Made by a program: the position numbers and the translations under genes | Origin: Nageia nagi | Lineage: Eukaryota > Pinophyta | DNA length: 64,000 bases | Direction: 5' to 3' | Assembly (NCBI GenBank): GCA_050084985.1 | Contig: JBITNC010000001.1 | Location: 148,738,001 to 148,802,000, forward strand | Notes under the pieces: generated by a model | What the model saw: only the letters and a program-made list of their open reading frames with translations | What the model was told of the DNA's origin: nothing | The model's database searches: none | In this document: positions 22,701 to 33,844 of the stretch, in pieces | How the letters are laid out: each line of letters begins with the position of its first letter | How positions within the stretch are numbered: the first letter of the stretch is position 1

Positions 22701-24400
22701 ATTAGCAAGGTGGAAAGCCTCTCTTTTTAAGTTAGGATGGAAATGCTGAACTTATTAAATCATAATTTTAGAGTATCCTTATATTCTTTATGTCTATCTT
22801 CAAACTTATGGTTACCATTTGTAAGAAGCCTGAGCAACTCCAAAGGGATTTTCTCTCATTAAGGATTGAGGAGAAGAAACGAGTGGCTTTAATGGCTTGA
22901 AAGAAGATTTGTACCGAAAATAAGTGGGAGGCCTTGGCTTTTGAGATTTCAAGAAAATGAATCTTTCCCTCATGGGCAAGTTAGGTTGGAAAATTGCTAA
23001 ACAATAAAATATTCCATGAGCAAACATTGTAAGAGATAAATACCTTTATAACTCTACTTTTCTTGATGAAGATAATCCAAGGGTGGGATCTACTTTTTGG
23101 TCTTATTTAACATATTAAACAATGGATTTATTGAGGTAGAATATGGGTCATAGGGGATGATTGCTTGACCATGTTTTGGAAGGACAAGTGGATGTTAGAG
23201 GTTCCCCTTAGCAAGCACGATGACTTTACTATCCTCTACCTAAGGGTTTCGTAGTCCTTATATGGAGAAATGGTGGAGGAATACTTAGTCCAAAACATTG
23301 ATCTCAAATAATGGAAAGAGATTCAATTAGATGGCCTATATAAGGATCTATAAGGCAATCTTGCAATGCTTAGTTGGTTGTATCAAGCCTCGATGGGATT
23401 TTTTTGTCTGGCAAGACCAAAAGAATAGTGAGCATTTAGCAAAATTTGTATATTTACTTATAGAGGAGAGTAGTGAGGTATGACCACCCTATAAATGAGT
23501 TTGGGTAAAATATTTAATCCTAAAGGTAACCATTTTTGCATGGCTTATTGTTAAGAACAAGATCCTAATGTTGGATAACCTATAGATGAAAGGGTTTTGC
23601 TTTCCTAACAAATGTTCTTTATGTAAAAAGTCTAAAGAATCAAGCAACCACCTCATGGTTAATTGCTCATTTACTTGGATAGTAGCTATGCATATCTTGA
23701 GAAACTTTAATTTTGAATGGGCCATGCCAAGTTTGATCTTTGACTTGAGCTTACAGTGTGGAAGTTTTTTCTTTAATAGCAAAATAATCAACAAGCTATG
23801 GGAACTGGTGTTCCCAAATTTGCTTTCGAGGATATGGAAGGAACACAATAATATAATTTTCAAAGAAAATATATCAAAGTAGTCTAGTGTAACCTCAAAT
23901 ATATGCAACGTTTCTCTTTAAAAGCTTTGAACTATCAAGTTCAAAGGGGTTAGTGAGATAGTAATGGAGGAATATATTATAAGGAATTGGGGGCTCATTG
24001 TTATAAATGATCTACCCAAACCACAAATATTAATTTAGGATGGACAAAACTAAACTTTAATAGTTATTCCAAAGGTAACCTAGGTTTGGCTAGAGGAGCA
24101 ATGATTGAAGATCACCAACAGCATATTGTGAAGACCTTTTTTGAGCCCTTAACATAATAAAATAGTCACTTTATGAAGGCATGAGAAGTCTTCAAAAGAG
24201 TATTTATGTTGGTAGAGTTGAGTGAAGTAAAAGCTTCTATGGAGGGAGATCTCCCTAGGATCTTGGAATATTGAGGAGATGATGCTCTAGGGCAAGAGGC
24301 TCCTTGATCAACTAGAGAATTTAAAGGTACACCATGCATTTAGAGAAGCGAACTCAATCGTAAATGGCTTGGTAAATATGAAAGTTCTTGCTCTTGAGTA
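22701..24400 (+). pseudogene. LINE C-terminal remnant (zf-RVT and RNase H-like)
   Basis: Broken frames give KKLARWKASLFKLGW and GLGF.DFKKMNLSLMGKLGWK (after RT), then CFPNKCSLCKKSKESSNHLM at 23595-23655, a zf-RVT C-x2-C...H pattern. Last come LGWTKLNFNSYSKGNLGLARGAM near 24040-24100 and FREANSIVNGLVN near 24340-24370, the start and end of an RNase H-like domain. The longest single frame is 23586..23882 (98 codons). This order is the usual tail of RNase H-bearing plant LINEs. Confidence 0.75.
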
Positions 24401-25439
24401 CTTATAATGGGAAACAAATTTCCCTAAACACATTCAATCTTATGCTCATAATGATGTGGATGCAACATAGTGATAAAGATTACTTGGAGGCCTCTGGTGA
24501 TTCCCAAGCAAGACTACATTTCATAACTCTTAGGTGGCATATGATTTTTCTTTATAAGCAAGTGAGTGGCAAACAGATGACACAACTAACGTTAGTTGCT
24601 AACTTATTGAATCTAAGAAGGAGGGAGTATAAACTCAATAAAATTTAAAATTATTCAATCTTATGAGGTGGGGCCATCCACTTAATGCCCAACTAACTAT
24701 CCAAGGATATCAAAGGGAAGTGGTGTCATTATTCTTTTTAAGGTTAGGGGGACTTAGTTGGAGGAGGATAAATCTTTAGCATTATGCTAAAAGATTTCAA
24801 GTCTTTTCAACATTGACTTCCAGTTCTTGGAAATCACATATCACCTGTAATAACCAAGAATTGCAGATCCTGCAAGACTTATGTGATTGATCCAACAAGA
24901 GTTGGGAGGATACTTTAGCATGTTGGTTCATCACAGACAAACGTGGTGGCAATACAAGAGGGATGATATAAGAAGATGATCCTTTTGAAGCTTTGATGCC
25001 CCAAGAAGAGGAGATTCATGAGAGAGAGAAAGATACCCTTGAAGTAGAAGTGAAGCTACCATCGAATACGGCTCAATAGGAAACTCCAACTCCTAAAACA
25101 TTCTTAGAAACTAGTTCAAAATAATGCATCAATATAGCTATGGGAATGATGTACTCTGCCATTTAAATGGGGGAGCTAATGGCTAAAATGTTCACTAAAG
25201 TACATGAAGATTTGGAAAAAAAAAGGGAAGTAGTTTATGTAGTTGTGTTTTATCCTAGCATAAGTGATGCTTGGTACCCAAGCTTGGGTATTTTTGTGGG
25301 AAATTGTATGCCATGTTTAATTTATGAGCTATCAAGTTTTATTAGATATTTTGTAAAAGGTTAGGATTCCTTTCAAAAATCCACTCCTCCAGTCTATTTT
25401 TTTTTTAAATTAGTTAGATAAGAGAGATGTAAATTGTAA
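24401..25439 (+). other. unrecognised coding-like remnants
   Basis: Two plus-strand frames (24388..24648, 86 codons; 25167..25364, 65 codons) and a broken frame between them (FITDKRGGNTRGM and EEEIHEREKDTLEVEVKLPS near 24930-25065) look like former protein-coding sequence. I recognise no family. It may be the 3' part of a further element inserted between the LINE and the copia fragment. Confidence 0.3.
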
Positions 25440-25740
25440 TCACACTTTCAACCATAAATGTTGAGTACCACTTATGTAAGTAAGGAAGAAACATAGTTAC
25501 AAAGATTGTGTTTTAGGTTCTTACACAAAGTTGTAAAGACTAACTATGATAATCAAAGTGCATTTTTTCTTGCAAAAAACTTTGTTTATCATCTTGAAAC
25601 AAAATATATTGAAAAATAATACCATTTTATTATAAGCATAATTGAAGACAAGATTGCATCACTAGAGAAAATTAATACTTTGAATGAAAAACATTCTAGA
25701 TTCATTAACCAAGCCTGTAAGCAATGAGAGATTTTCTTAG
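25440..25740 (+). pseudogene. Ty1/copia RNase H remnant
   Basis: The plus strand gives ETWLQRLC-like, then NYDNQSAFFLAKNFVYHLE and KYIEK.YHFI, matching the copia RNase H motif '.YCDNQSAI.LAKN.V.H.RTKHI...YHF'. A frameshift later comes SLTKPVSNE, the C-terminal 'D.LTK.....' motif. The enzyme would remove the RNA strand after reverse transcription. Everything upstream of it (gag to RT) is missing. Confidence 0.75.
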
Positions 25741-25830
25741 TGGGGGTGAGATAATGGGCTTTTTTGCTTCATGTAACTAATTTTGTGATTCGTAGAGGCC
25801 TCGATGCAAAGCATTCATCAAGAGAGAGAT

Positions 25831-25999
25831 TGTTTGACATCTTTTATCCTTAGCAAGAAAAGAATATACAGTTAACATGTTTAATGAGGTTTAACGCTAA
25901 CCTTAGCTAGGGGTATAAGGGGCCAATGAACCCCTCTGTGACAGTTCAAGGGTTGAGAAAATATATTTTAGGCTCTTTAATATATCTTTGGTTTTAGCA
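25831..25999 (+). repeat. short copia LTR, 169 bp, between a purine tract and a primer-binding-like site
   Basis: Begins TGTTTGACATC and ends TTTTAGCA. Immediately before it is AAGAGAGAGAT, a polypurine tract, fitting a 3' LTR of the RNase H remnant upstream. One base after it is ATGGTATCAAGT, close to the usual initiator-Met primer-binding site, as if it were also a 5' LTR. Confidence 0.5.
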
Positions 26000-26990
26000 C
26001 ATGGTATCAAGTATGAGTAGTTTTAATTTATGGTTTTATACCTATTGTATTTTAAGAATATTTAGTGGTTTACTAGCATTTCATGTTGTATAATACTTAT
26101 ATGTTGTATTATAAATTGCTTTGTTGATATAATATAATATAGAAAAGAGGCAAAACTTTGATTTTTTGCTAATTTTTCTCAATCAAAAGTTTTTAGGATA
26201 AATTTTAATGTTTATTACAAGTGCATCTCATTATAAAAGATAAAGTAAAAATTTCACAATGATAAATTACAAATATAATAGTAATAAGTAAATAAATTTA
26301 CTATCACCTATTGAATAACCCAAATGATTTAAGTTGTGGCTCTTCCCTATTTCAAACCTTTGAGTGGGTTTATGTATTAGGATGCTTTACAAGTGGTCAT
26401 GGCTAAGAGGAGACTACTCACTCCTAATTGTCACTCACTCCCTACAAAATCATAGCTGAAAGGAGATTGCTCAATCCTAAGGGTAAGGTCCCATGCGAGA
26501 GGCTACAATATCTATTTTCATGGAGCAAGAGGTTTCATGAAGCAAAATAATTTATGCTACAAGATTAACTAGAATCTTCTCCTCGAAAACAGTAGCAACT
26601 ATTTTTCAAGGTTGCATTTTTCAACGGATGAAAAAAGGGTGAGGTTGGAAATTTTCCAACCCACTTAAACAGGAGGAAAATTTCAAAGGAAAAATAATGC
26701 TTAAATTTAATAGTTTAAATTTTTAAGCTATCAAAGATGGAACCGCTAACTTCAAAATCTTCCTAAAAATCTCGTCAACACCCTCTTCTATTTTTTTAGA
26801 AACCCCCTCCATAAGACCTTACCTTAAGCATCACTCACTTCCCACATGGTTATGACTAAGAGCAAGATCATGGTTCATAGAAGATTGCTCCCCCTTGGAA
26901 TCACTAACTCCCAAAGGTGTGGACATTGTTCATCTTTAAAAAAAAAAAAATCAATTATTTTAATCATTATAAATTGTCTAAGATTTGTCA
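26000..26990. other. AT-rich spacer, no gene recognised
   Basis: No copia gag follows the primer-like site. Two loosely similar segments (about 26385-26490 and 26820-26920, sharing GGTTATGACTAAGAG / GTCATGGCTAAGAGG and TCACTCCC) suggest an old repeat. An A-tract lies at 26939-26951. Confidence 0.35.
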
Positions 26991-27009
26991 GAAAAGAATA
27001 TGATTTTAG

Positions 27010-27292
27010 CAGGTCGTAGGTCACACATGGAGAGAATTATCCTCGTCCGAGAGAACGACGAGGTCACGAGAGATAAGGTCAGTCGTACGAGATATAGACT
27101 TTTGCGACGCTGCGCTTTGTTACATCCAAAAAAATCTAGAATTAAGCTTTTTTTTTTTTAAATAATCTCTCAAACGAATGAAGGAGCACCACCCTGTACA
27201 ACTACTGACGGCTTCAAATATGAACCACGAAACGCCACGTCGTCCCACAATATCCTCCCAAGCCCAGTCACAGAGAGTATTGAGTGTCTACA
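27010..27292 (+). promoter_or_regulatory. probable promoter and 5' UTR of the CP29 gene
   Basis: GC content rises here. GATAAG at 27072..27077 fits the I-box of light-regulated promoters, and the reverse complement of ATTATCC near 27037 is a similar GGATAAT. CCACGTCG at 27235-27242 holds an ACGT core. No strong TATA box is visible; the weak candidates are GATATAG near 27091 and AAATATG near 27217. Site assignments are by motif only. Confidence 0.4.
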
Positions 27293-28216
27293 ATGGCTGC
27301 CACCGCCTCCTTCCTCGCCTCCTCCCGCTTCCTCACGCCCTTGAAAAAACCCAACACCACCACCGCCACGTCACGGGTGTACGCGCGTTTCAGCTTCGGC
27401 AAGAAACCCAAGCCCAAGGCGGCGCCGCCTCCGCCCAAGAAGTTGGCCGTTGGCCGACCTATGTGGCTGCCGGGCGCCAAACCTCCCGAGTGGCTGGATG
27501 GGTCCCTAGTGGGCGACTACGGCTTCGATCCGCTGGGTTTGGGCAAACCCGCGGAGTACCTTCAGTACGAACTCGATTCCCTCGACCAAAACCTCGCCAA
27601 GAACGAGGCCGGAGACATAATCGGAAAGTTGATCCCAGACGAAGATATCAAACCCACGGCCTTCCAGCCCTATTCCGAGGTGTTTGGTCTGCAGCGTTTC
27701 AGAGAATGCGAACTCATCCACGGTCGCTGGGCCATGCTTGGCACTGTCGGTGCCCTCGCCGTCGAGGCCTTCACGGGCGTCTACTGGCAAGACGCCGGAA
27801 AAGTAATTAACCAAAATTTCTTAAATTTCGTTTCTTTGGTGACATTGGTAGTAAATGTTTTTTTTGAAGATTATTTTTTTGAATTGTAGGTAGAGTTGGT
27901 GGAGGGATCGTCGTACTTTGGGCTGCCGCTGCCGTTCAACATGCAGTCGCTGGTATTGATCGAGGTTTTGCTGGTGGGATATATCGAGATCGAGCGGAAT
28001 AAGAATCTGAATCCGGAAACGAGGCTTTATCCGGGAGGGAAGTTCTTCGATCCGTTCAGTTTGGCCTCGGATCCGGAGAAGAGCGAGCAGCTGAAATTGG
28101 CGGAGATTAAGCATGCCCGTCTGGCGATGGTGGCGTTCCTCATATTTGGCATCCAGGCGTTGGCCACCGGAAAGGGGCCTCTCACTCTTTTCATCGAGTT
28201 TCTAGGCAAGAAATAA
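27293..28216 (+). CDS. LHCB4: chlorophyll a/b-binding protein CP29 (Lhcb4 family, short-tailed Lhcb8-like), two exons
   Basis: Minor antenna protein of photosystem II in the thylakoid membrane, linking trimeric LHCII to the core and taking part in energy dissipation. Exon 1 is 27293..27802 (170 codons). An 87-bp intron, 27803..27889 (GTAATT...TTGTAG, phase 0), follows, then exon 2, 27890..28216. The product is 278 residues: a plastid transit peptide rich in S/T/A (about 1-30), a basic P/K-rich stretch (36-55), then [16 protein letters not shown] and [18 protein letters not shown]. Helix motif ELIHGRWAM has chlorophyll-ligand residues E140, H143 and R145; the middle helix has [10 protein letters not shown] (E195); the last helix has EIKHARLAM (E242, R247). 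It ends [15 protein letters not shown], without the longer C-terminal tail of ordinary Lhcb4. An upstream in-frame GTG at 27284 is not the start. The frame is uninterrupted and the gene appears functional. Confidence 0.95.
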
Positions 28217-28420
28217 AGTACAGTCTGAACTGCTTGAGGCGAACATCTGAAGCACTTTTTCAGTGAATGTATTTATGTGCAGACTTGAAAAGGAATTGGA
28301 AATACCGAATTCACAGTTGTGGCGTCGATTCGATCCAATTTCAGTGCAATAAGAATTTTTAGTTTTATATACATGAAATAAAAATGAAGACACCTGCATA
28401 TCTAAATAAACGATTAATGG
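28217..28420 (+). terminator. 3' UTR and poly(A) signals of the CP29 gene
   Basis: AATAAA occurs at 28377..28382 and again at 28405..28410, about 160-190 bases after the stop codon, a normal distance for a plant 3' UTR. The exact cleavage site cannot be seen. Confidence 0.5.
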
Positions 28421-29013
28421 TGTTGGTTTCATAGTTGTAATTGTTAATGTTATATAAATATGTTTTATATTTTTACGAACAATTAAAAGGTCAATGTTTA
28501 TTTTACAAATTATCAATGGCAAAAACTTGAAAGGTTTTTGTTGTTTGCACCTTACATTTTAAAAAAGCAGGTTCATGTTTTATTTGTCATTTGAGATAAG
28601 CCATAGTATAGTTCCATTTTGAGGTTAATACTTTGGATAAATTTGTCGAAAGTTTGTTTTTAATTTTGATGTTTCATCTTTTATTTCATATTTAAATTTA
28701 ATTGGTAATTTAAAGTAAGGTATTTCAATTTTTTTTTAGAACATTAGGAATTTGATTATGTTGAAGTTTCATATATAGATAGCACATCATCAATATGCAT
28801 GTCAAGTATGCAATTCATGTTAAATTATAATTATAATTATAATTAATTCATTAAATATTTTACAATGCAAGTATTTAGTTATTTTACGTTGGTTGATATT
28901 ATTTTATAAAATGCATCTTTCTTTTAAAGTGTATATATGTAAAATAATTAAAGATGTATTTTGTAATGTAGTATCAACCAATATAAATATGTTTTATTAT
29001 GTTAGATTTTTCA
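28421..29013. other. AT-rich spacer
   Basis: No gene recognised. A short AATTAT tandem run lies at about 28823-28848. Confidence 0.4.
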
Positions 29014-29512
29014 TAAGAGTTATAACAAGATCAAATAACTCACATACATTCAATGGAGTACAACTAAAATGGACCAAGATAATAATACGAGAATAACAAA
29101 ACTTTCAAATAACATTAATGGAGTTCTTAAATACAATAACAGTCCCATATTATAGTTGGGTACTCAAAGCTCACACAACTAAGCTAGAAGAAGTAAAACA
29201 CACTCTCAATATTACTATGTTACAATACTCAAGAAGAAAACCTAATTGTAGTTCTAATCTATAAGATTCGTAAGGAATTTGTTACATAAGAGTATGCACA
29301 AAATTGATTAGCAATCATTACAAAAAGTGTAAGAAATAATGTCAAGAATCTTCATAAACGAATTTTCTAATGAAACATAATAAGGTTTAGGTAGCTGACC
29401 AGAAACATCATAACGCTTCAAAAATGCTTAGGCGATTTCGGAACATGGCAACGTTTGAAGTCAAAATACGTAGGGGTGATGTGTGTGATTATAAAAATCA
29501 TAAAGATGACAT
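29014..29512 (-). repeat. copia 3' LTR, first part (499 bp)
   Basis: Aligns with 41494..41992 of the right LTR: shared CACATACATTCAATGGAG, CTCAAAGCTCACACAACTAA and AAAAATGCTTAGGC. It is cut at the GACAT target site. Confidence 0.88.
29508..29512. repeat. target-site duplication GACAT (left)
   Basis: Perfect match to 37163..37167; both lie inside the copia LTR. Confidence 0.88.
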
Positions 29513-30330
29513 TGTTTACAAATATTTGAGGATGCAAATAAATAAATAATTACAAACCCAAGATACTTGTTTTGAGCTACGGATAGCAATTTAGACCACA
29601 CAGAAAAACACATGAAGAAGATAGCCAATGTAGAATTAGAACAACAATACCAATCAAGAATAGTAATTTATGTACTTACCTTATGAAGCATACTTGACAT
29701 CGAAGAATGATGATATATTTGATCATTGATGGTAAAAGAATCCAGCTCTAGAAGCTGTGACCTAAAATATTGCAAAAATAGGATCGCAAGTGATCTATAC
29801 GATGTTTAGAAGGAGCATCGATGATGTATTTAGCATGAATAAGGAGTGTTGATGATCTTCGTCAAAGTGCCTTTTATTCTCAAATCGAATCAAGTATCGC
29901 ATATGGATGTTTTGAATAGAGATGTGATGTCAATATAGATCATCAACATCAGAATAGCTCACGTAAGGAAGTACACAAACCATAACCTTGAATGGCAATG
30001 TCAAGACACACCTAAAGGATTACCACCACCAAGACCAGATATGGGATCATGTATCTCCTTGATGTGGACTTACTATTAGATCCCTATTTATATAGATAAT
30101 AATATGACCTACTCCTTAGGTCGATGTGTACCTACATAAACAGGGTTAGCCCATAATACATAATGATATTCAAGATAACCATTGATATCATAACCATATT
30201 CAAAATAAATATTGACATTATGATCATATTCAAGATAAGCATTGATATCATTACATTAAATATTCTAGGTGTGTATTAGTGCAAGTAAATGTATTTATTT
30301 AAATTCATAAATAAATTTTATGCAATAACA
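29513..30330 (-). repeat. LTR of the nested element (left, 3' LTR)
   Basis: Starts TGTTTACAAATATTTGAGG and ends CAATAACA. Clearly the same sequence as 36340..37162 throughout, with scattered differences. Confidence 0.9.
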
Positions 30331-30346
30331 TATGCCCCACTTTGGA
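30331..30346 (-). other. polypurine tract of the nested element
   Basis: Minus-strand reading TCCAAAGTGGGGCATA next to the LTR. Confidence 0.65.
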
Positions 30347-30570
30347 TGAGAAATTGATATCACTAGGTGCATTGAGTTTTTTAATTCAAAGTACAATCAA
30401 AATGCCATAGCAATGAAATATTAGCAAGCATTGATAAGCATAATACCAACACTGATCAATCTGAATTTCAACAAAGATTGTAATATAGCAAAACTTGTAA
30501 AAGCTAGATATGGGTTGAGAAAACTCCCTGTTGTGATGTTTTTCAATCTACCCTTTATCATGATACTGAC

Positions 30571-30650
30571 AACACATGACCACACATGACAACACATGAC
30601 CACACATGACAACACACGACCACACATGATCACACATGACAACACATGAC
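30571..30650. repeat. 10-bp tandem repeat, 8 units
   Basis: Units alternate AACACATGAC and CACACATGAC with two single-base changes (AACACACGAC, CACACATGAT). It lies inside the nested retroelement, near its 3' LTR. Confidence 0.92.
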
Positions 30651-30724
30651 CATACCAAGACCTTGTCAACAATACAAAATATGACATATGATAACTTTGA
30701 AAAACATGAATGAATAGCATATTA

Positions 30725-31065
30725 TAGTTGAGTAAGAGCTCAACTCTATGCCAAGAGGCCTACTATAATATGATGAGAGCTAAGTTTTGTATAAATGCAA
30801 TATAATGGAAGCTGAGACTCCGCACCACGCGGCATATTGCAGCCATTGAAGAATCGAACTCTGCAGCATGTATATATGGGAGCTAAGACTCCACACCAAG
30901 AGGCATGATAGGATGAGAGCTGAAACTCTATGCTAAGAGGCATGATATGATGAGAGCTAAAATTCTATGACAAGAGGCATGATAATATGTGATAATGCCT
31001 GAAATCTCATGCTAAAGAACCATGATATCTATGTGGGAGCTAAAACTCAATGCTAAGTGGCATAT
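30725..31065. repeat. diverged tandem repeat with core GAGCTAAAACTCTATGCTAAG
   Basis: Six or so units of about 35-60 bases share GGAGCTAA.ACTC and (C/G)(T/A)(A)AGAGGCATGATA, for example near 30835-30910, 30914-30950, 30952-30985 and 31036-31064. The same core recurs at 33857..33935 beyond the PMD gene. Confidence 0.75.
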
Positions 31066-31527
31066 AACAAAATACGATCCAAGATATAACCATATAGGTA
31101 ATTCTTCGTCATGTCCAGCAAATCAAGATGTTCAATATGACAAAATAAGGAATGTGAACAGTCTATTTTCATAAAAGCACACCATCGAAGATCCTTAATG
31201 CTTGACAAAAGAAGGTCGCGAGCAATCCTTTTCTTAAAGAATTTTAAAAAATTATAAAATCTAGATAATGGCATATTTCCTACTAATTCTAATTAACTGC
31301 TTCATTTACCTACTTGTAATTCATAGTTGCATAAATCGAGACTATATAGGAATATGTGCTCTTGAAATCTTATGAAAAGGGCTTGACCCCCTTTCATTAT
31401 CACTTGCTTGCATTTTGAGAGTGGAGAGTGCTTTGGAATTTTGAAAACTTGTTTAGTGGGTGTTTGTTTCTAACTTTGCTACTATTAATCTACAATTATT
31501 TTTGCTTCTTTTCCATAACTTCTTATT

Positions 31528-33328
31528 ATGGCTTTACCGATTACACGTTGGAAGGGACATAGAGCTGCTTTGGTGATGAACATTCCTACTAACCATCAGG
31601 TAAATCAATGTTACCAATATTTTCTTTAATGTATTCTTATTTTTTCTTGTATTTTTATAATTTTTTTATAAATCAAGCATTCTATCCTTAAGGTTTCACC
31701 TGTTAGAACACATGATTTTATTTTTATTTTTGGTGCTGTTTTTAATTTTTCTATCTCCATGGACATGTTTATCTTTTTTGTACGACCCTATACATAAAAT
31801 TTTATCATCATGCCATATGGGAAGAGGGTCGTTGGCAATCCCTTATACCTTAATTTAAATCATGGGTGATCCTCTTTACTGTTCTTAGATCATTGGTGGT
31901 CATTTTTTATCTATTTGCAAAACCTAAAAAATGCATTTATGATTGAAATTAACTTACTTTTTAGGTGCTTTTTACTAGGATCGTAACTATTACATGAGAA
32001 CTTCCAAAAAAAGTACTACTTTCACTATTGCTTAATAATGGACCCAATCAGAGGAGAGCTGGAGCACCTTGAGTTATTTAGCTTTTACTAATTATATTTA
32101 TTATTGATCGAGACATACTAATAGCTTTGATGGAAAGGTGGGATTGTAATTCCAACACCTTTCACCTGCCCACCAGGGAGATCATGGTGACACTAGAGGA
32201 CATATATAGGATCATTAAGCTACCTATCAAAGGTAAGTTGATGAATATGGTTCCTGTTCTTAGCATGGAATGAGCAGCGAAGTGGGCTATATGCTTCATA
32301 AGCTTAGATGAGGTAAATCACAAGAAGAGGAGAGTTTTTCTAATGCAATAAGTACCAAAGGATCCTCTAGTATGGGATGACCTACGATTGAGGCTCCTTA
32401 TCGCCTACCTATTGGACATTGTTATCTATACAAATAAGAGCAATGAGACATTTTCTATGGGAATGGTTCTTATTATCATGGATATGGTTTTACATGATAT
32501 GGTTTTAGTATAATTATATCATGATTTGCATTCATTTGCTAAGGTGGAGAGAGGGGGAGATAGGTGGCTCACTCTATGATACTATAGGTATGGGCTTATG
32601 ATCACATAAGCATCTCTAGATTGACCTCTCTACCACTAGACCTACCTAATGATGTGCCTACATGGCAACTATGGGCAACTACATAGGGTCATAGCTTTCC
32701 TGATGTTGACCTAAATGGATGGAGGATACAGTTTGACACACTCAAGGAGTCTCAAATGTATTAGTGTCTCTACAAGTATGCCCTAGAATGGGATAAGGAT
32801 ATGCACAAGCTAGCATGGGTGAGATATTCTACATACATTCAAGCACCTAGGGCACTAGTTCAGCCATACAGGCTAAAATGAGTACTTCGATAGGAGATAC
32901 TATCCTAGAGCTAGTACCAGATTAGGATTTCGAGTGGACATCCCTTAGTGAAGATTCTGATTTTGAAGATGACCTAGATATAGATGATCTTGAGCATATC
33001 AAAGACTATCTAGATTGATGGTGAGGATGTAACCCTCACCACCTAAGCATACATGAGGCAGACTAGGTTGAGGATGATGGAGGTGAAGATGATACAAAGG
33101 ATGCACAGACTAGGTGGGATAAGGAATGCACAGATTTGGTGGGATACAAGATACATTTAGGTAGAATGGGATTCATATGACATGGGAAATGCATGTGATG
33201 AGACACTCAATATAAGACATGATAATAATGAGAAGATTGACCCAAACCAAGATGATTATGAGCCAGACATAGAGAGAGATATGGATGTAATCAAAGATGA
33301 GGAATATGATGATGGTATTTATTCTTTT

Positions 33329-33374
<46 letters not shown>

Positions 33375-33730
33375 CATTTGTAAATGCATGCCATACTGAT
33401 ATGTGATTTCCATGTTATCTGCATCTGATGAGGATCCTGAACATGATGTGGCCTAGTTACATAGGCTCATAGAAAAAAAGGATGTCAAAATAAAAGAGCT
33501 ACAAGGCCAATTATGATATAGAGGAGGGGACTATGCTAGTTTATACTAGGAGCTACAAAGAATGAATGCACAGATCTAGGATCTCAATGAGCAGCTACAC
33601 AAGGTCGAGAGACAAGTGGGTAAAGAGAAAGCAAGGGCTAAGAAATACAAGGCTAGGTACAAGGGTAGTGGTTTTAGCAAGGCTACTAGTTCTAGTGTAG
33701 GTGGAGGAGGTCCTACAAGGAGGCAATAAC
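31528..33730 (+). pseudogene. plant mobile domain (PMD) gene remnant with C-terminal coiled coil
   Basis: Exon 1, 31528..31599, has an ATG and a clean CAG|GTAAAT donor (MALPITRWKGHRAALVMNI...). From about 32090 a long broken frame gives ILIALMERWDCNSNTFHLPT, EIMVTLEDIYRIIKLPIKG, VWDDLRLRLLIAYLLDIVI and SMGMVLIIMDMVLHD. These are the WxxxTxTFHLP and TLEDV....LP..G hallmarks of the PMD (aminotransferase-like, PF10536) family. An acidic stretch follows (33182-33330, DDYEPDIERDMDVIKDEEYD), then a coiled-coil C-terminus (33470-33710, KKDVKIKELQGQL, EQLHKVERQVGKEKARAKKY) ending GGGGPTRRQ. Cellular relatives (MAIN, MAIL1) act in silencing and genome stability, and many PMD copies are tied to transposons. 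Stops in the middle suggest it no longer works. Confidence 0.75.
33336..33372. repeat. (TA)n microsatellite
   Basis: About 18 TA units in the likely intron before the coiled-coil exon of the PMD remnant. Confidence 0.95.
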
Positions 33731-33844
33731 TCTAGGCACATGATGCTCACTCAATCATGCTGAGATTTTGTAAAATGATGAACCTTTTTTATGATATATA
33801 AAATATGACCTTTATTTATTTGCTCTGTTATTTTTAACATGTGT

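Larger units (their letters stand above)
16930..24400 (+). mobile_element. decayed LINE (non-LTR retrotransposon), interrupted twice
   Basis: The plus strand holds, in order, a DUF4283-like ORF1, an endonuclease, reverse transcriptase, zf-RVT and RNase H-like domains: the layout of plant L1-type LINEs with RNase H. Reading continues on both sides of a solo LTR (19017..19461) and a pararetrovirus insertion (20544..21869), so both came later. All frames carry many stops. I cannot fix the 5' end or the poly(A) tail, and no target-site duplication was found for the LINE itself. Confidence 0.8.

Noticed and set aside
27284-27292. An in-frame GTG nine bases upstream of the CP29 ATG, giving three extra residues
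   Set aside because: Plant nuclear genes start at ATG. The ATG at 27293 (MAATASF...) matches the usual start of CP29 precursors.
27178-27814. Long open frames overlapping CP29 exon 1 (27178..27810 plus, 27814-27506 minus)
   Set aside because: They lie in other frames of a GC-rich exon and lack any domain; such shadows are expected where stop codons are rare.
29009-29013. TTTCA as target duplication of the copia element, to match TTCCC at 42036..42040
   Set aside because: Only three of five bases agree; the duplication may have decayed but cannot be claimed.
30421-30720. 99-codon minus-strand frame with repeated CVVMCGHVLS-like units
   Set aside because: It is the translation of the 10-bp tandem repeat and has no other support.
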